NCBI GenBank assembly: GCA_012960755.1
Contig: DUAT01000171.1
Coordinates: 1-64,000 of the forward strand
DNA: 64,000 bases
Direction: 5' to 3'
DNA from: Gammaproteobacteria bacterium
GTDB taxonomy: Bacteria; Pseudomonadota; Gammaproteobacteria; Pseudomonadales; Azotimanducaceae_A
Under the pieces are notes generated by a model. The model saw nothing but the letters and a program-made list of their open reading frames with translations. It was not told the origin of the DNA and searched no databases. Made by a program: the position numbers and the translations under genes. This document shows positions 62,768-64,000 of this stretch, piece after piece (position 1 is the stretch's first letter; each line of letters begins with the position of its first letter).

Positions 62768-63301
62768 ATGATCGAGTATCACAATCCCAGGGCAGAGGTA
62801 AATGTAGAGCATTTTCCTTACAACCTGAGTATTACCCTCACCGGAAGTAACAAGGCTTCCGTCGGACTGTTGGCCAACGGCTTCCCGGACTCTGAGAACT
62901 TCCTCAACCATATTGCTGATGTTTTGCTTGAGCGGGAGCCTGGCGTGACGCTGCATCGATATAACAAGGGCAATGCGTCTATTCCCGCCAGTCCTGAGAT
63001 TCTTAAGAGCATCGGTGATGATTGCCAGGCGGTGATCGCCGCCTACGGTCACTGAGGCAGTTGCACTACCGGCACCGTGCGTGACGGAGTATCCATCGCC
63101 AGGCTAGGCATTCCAGCCGTGGCACTGGTCACCGAGGATTTTTGGCCGCAGGGCGATTTTGTTGCTGCGTCTCTGGGTATGCCTGACGTGCCTCGAATTC
63201 GTCTGCCGCATCCCGTAGCGGGAACCGGCCAACGAAATATGAGAAAAGTAGCGGAACTAGTTACTCCCTTGATTATCAGCGCACTGGAATCTTCTGCATG
63301 A
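62768..63301 (+). CDS. UGSC-family selenoprotein candidate (in-frame TGA)
   Basis: Two frames that agree exactly across a TGA at 63053-63055: 95 codons from the ATG at 62768 (AAGGAG 7 nt upstream), then ...AAYGH-U-GSCTTGTVRDGVSIA to TGA at 63301. Reading the TGA as selenocysteine (position 96) gives a 177-residue protein with the U-G-S-C motif of a family described from marine bacteria as Sec- or Cys-containing (CGSC in other members), followed by the conserved GIPAVALVTEDFW. U-x-x-C is a redox arrangement, so a thiol/selenol oxidoreductase is likely but unproven. A short hairpin (GUUGCAC with GUGC-GU-GAC) begins four nt after the TGA; it is not a textbook SECIS. No selABCD genes are in the window. 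Confidence 0.75.
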
Positions 63302-64000
63302 GCTCGACGCTACAGAACAGCGTTGATGAATCGATGCTACAGGCTGTAGACGAAGCTGCTGCCTTGGAAACATTACACGATCAAGGTTGTACGGACGGGC
63401 TGCCGGTTATCATCCCGACAGCACACAGGGTTGAACGCATGGTACTGGCATCGGGTATCGAAGCTGACATGGTGCTTGGCACCATGGGTCCCATGGGTGG
63501 GATTGCGACGGTTGAAAAAGTAGCCGTGGCCGCGGTGATGGCAGGATGCCTGCCCGACTATATGCCCATTGTGATAGCAGCCGTAAAAGCCGTCATTGAT
63601 CCAGTGTTTGATCTGACGGAAATGCAAGCGACGACTCATTGCACAGCGCCATTAATTATTGTTAATGGTCCGGCGCGGGTGAACTGCGGGCCGGTTTCTT
63701 CCGGCTTTGGCGCACTCGGGCCCGGGCACCGTGCGAATGCATCCATTGGCCGGGCCTTGCGTCTGGCGATGATCAATATCGGTGGCGGTCGTGCTGGTGA
63801 ATCAGATATGGCACTTTTGGGGCACCCTGGAAAGTTCACTTTCTGTGTTGCTGAAGATGAAGAACACAGCCCGTTTACGCCCATGCATGTTTCCCGCAGT
63901 TTTGACAAAGACGACAGTGTGGTCACTGTGATTGGCGCCGAGGCACCACACTCGGTGATGTTCAGCGGTGATGCAGATGAGCCGGACAACCACAAAATGC
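63298..64000 (+). CDS. Conserved protein coupled to the UGSC selenoprotein (3' end missing)
   Basis: An open frame of 234 codons running off the window, starting at ATG 63298 in an ATGA overlap with the selenoprotein stop. It contains conserved-looking blocks: GCTDGLPVIIPT (about 32-43), GTMGPMGGIATVEKVAVAAV, TTHCTAPLIIVNGPARVNCG, GALGPGHRANASIGRALRLA, GHPGKFTFCVAEDEEHSPF. I recall this protein as a steady neighbour or fusion partner of UGSC proteins but not its function. No signal peptide. The coupling implies equal amounts of both proteins, perhaps one complex. Confidence 0.75.
   Translation, partial: MSSTLQNSVDESMLQAVDEAAALETLHDQGCTDGLPVIIPTAHRVERMVLASGIEADMVLGTMGPMGGIATVEKVAVAAVMAGCLPDYMPIVIAAVKAVIDPVFDLTEMQATTHCTAPLIIVNGPARVNCGPVSSGFGALGPGHRANASIGRALRLAMINIGGGRAGESDMALLGHPGKFTFCVAEDEEHSPFTPMHVSRSFDKDDSVVTVIGAEAPHSVMFSGDADEPDNHKM

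Noticed and set aside
63077..63301. Separate 74-residue protein starting at GTG 63077
   Set aside because: It has no ribosome site and is the direct in-frame continuation of the selenoprotein across the TGA.

Overview
The window looks like a chromosomal segment of a marine-type gammaproteobacterium, probably taken from a metagenomic contig. The evidence is the gene set and order: dnaX-ybaB-recR-rnd-ycgL-ycgN; a psp operon with divergent pspF; mlaA, a PP2C regulator, an STAS protein and dusA in an order I recall from Pseudomonas; a TonB-dependent receptor; an AcrB-type RND pump; and a periplasmic DNA ligase E. There is no rRNA, tRNA, CRISPR array, phage or intact transposase that I can see.

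Layout. 1-1.1 kb is an odd mosaic: a MORN-repeat scrap, an AT-rich ABC-permease fragment, a P-loop-like scrap and a GC-rich orphan ORF joined end to end, most likely assembly or recombination junctions at the contig edge. 1.1-18.3 kb is a catabolic island dominated by type III (CaiB/BaiF) CoA-transferases: seven genes holding nine CaiB domains, plus an FMN-binding glutamate-synthase-like protein, a Nudix hydrolase, an amidohydrolase and an enoyl-CoA hydratase. An eighth CoA-transferase lies at 56.8 kb. In this island a CaiB unit that keeps the catalytic Asp is repeatedly paired with one that has lost it, either fused in one chain or encoded by adjacent genes. 18.3-28.6 kb holds a broken PIN toxin module, a sterol-desaturase-like hydroxylase, a TonB receptor, a luciferase-like monooxygenase, an epoxide-hydrolase-like enzyme, an exported chorismate mutase/cyclohexadienyl dehydratase fusion and an enoyl-CoA hydratase.

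28.6-32.8 kb is an extended phage-shock operon (pspF divergent from pspA, pspB, a long PspC-domain protein, a GIN-domain protein and a second PspB-like protein) with a sigma-54 promoter candidate. 32.8-49.3 kb is mostly housekeeping: GNAT and glycerophosphodiesterase genes, dnaX with a ten-A slippery tract, ybaB, recR, rnd, ycgL, ycgN, a MoxR/VWA pair, hrpA, mlaA, a PP2C phosphatase with a degenerate receiver and its STAS partner, a TerB-like protein and dusA. 49.4-56.8 kb has a dihaem cytochrome c with a PQQ dehydrogenase, a VapBC pair, a TauD-type dioxygenase, gltX, a small GIY-YIG-like protein and an acyl-CoA dehydrogenase. 58.0-62.5 kb is an RND efflux permease with its adaptor.

The right edge (62.77-64 kb) carries a candidate selenoprotein of the UGSC family. 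Two open segments are joined by an in-frame TGA placed exactly at the U of a U-G-S-C motif, followed in an ATGA overlap by a conserved partner protein that runs off the window. A small dispersed element with terminal inverted repeats (MITE-like) occurs at about 5.93, 34.1 and 52.83 kb.
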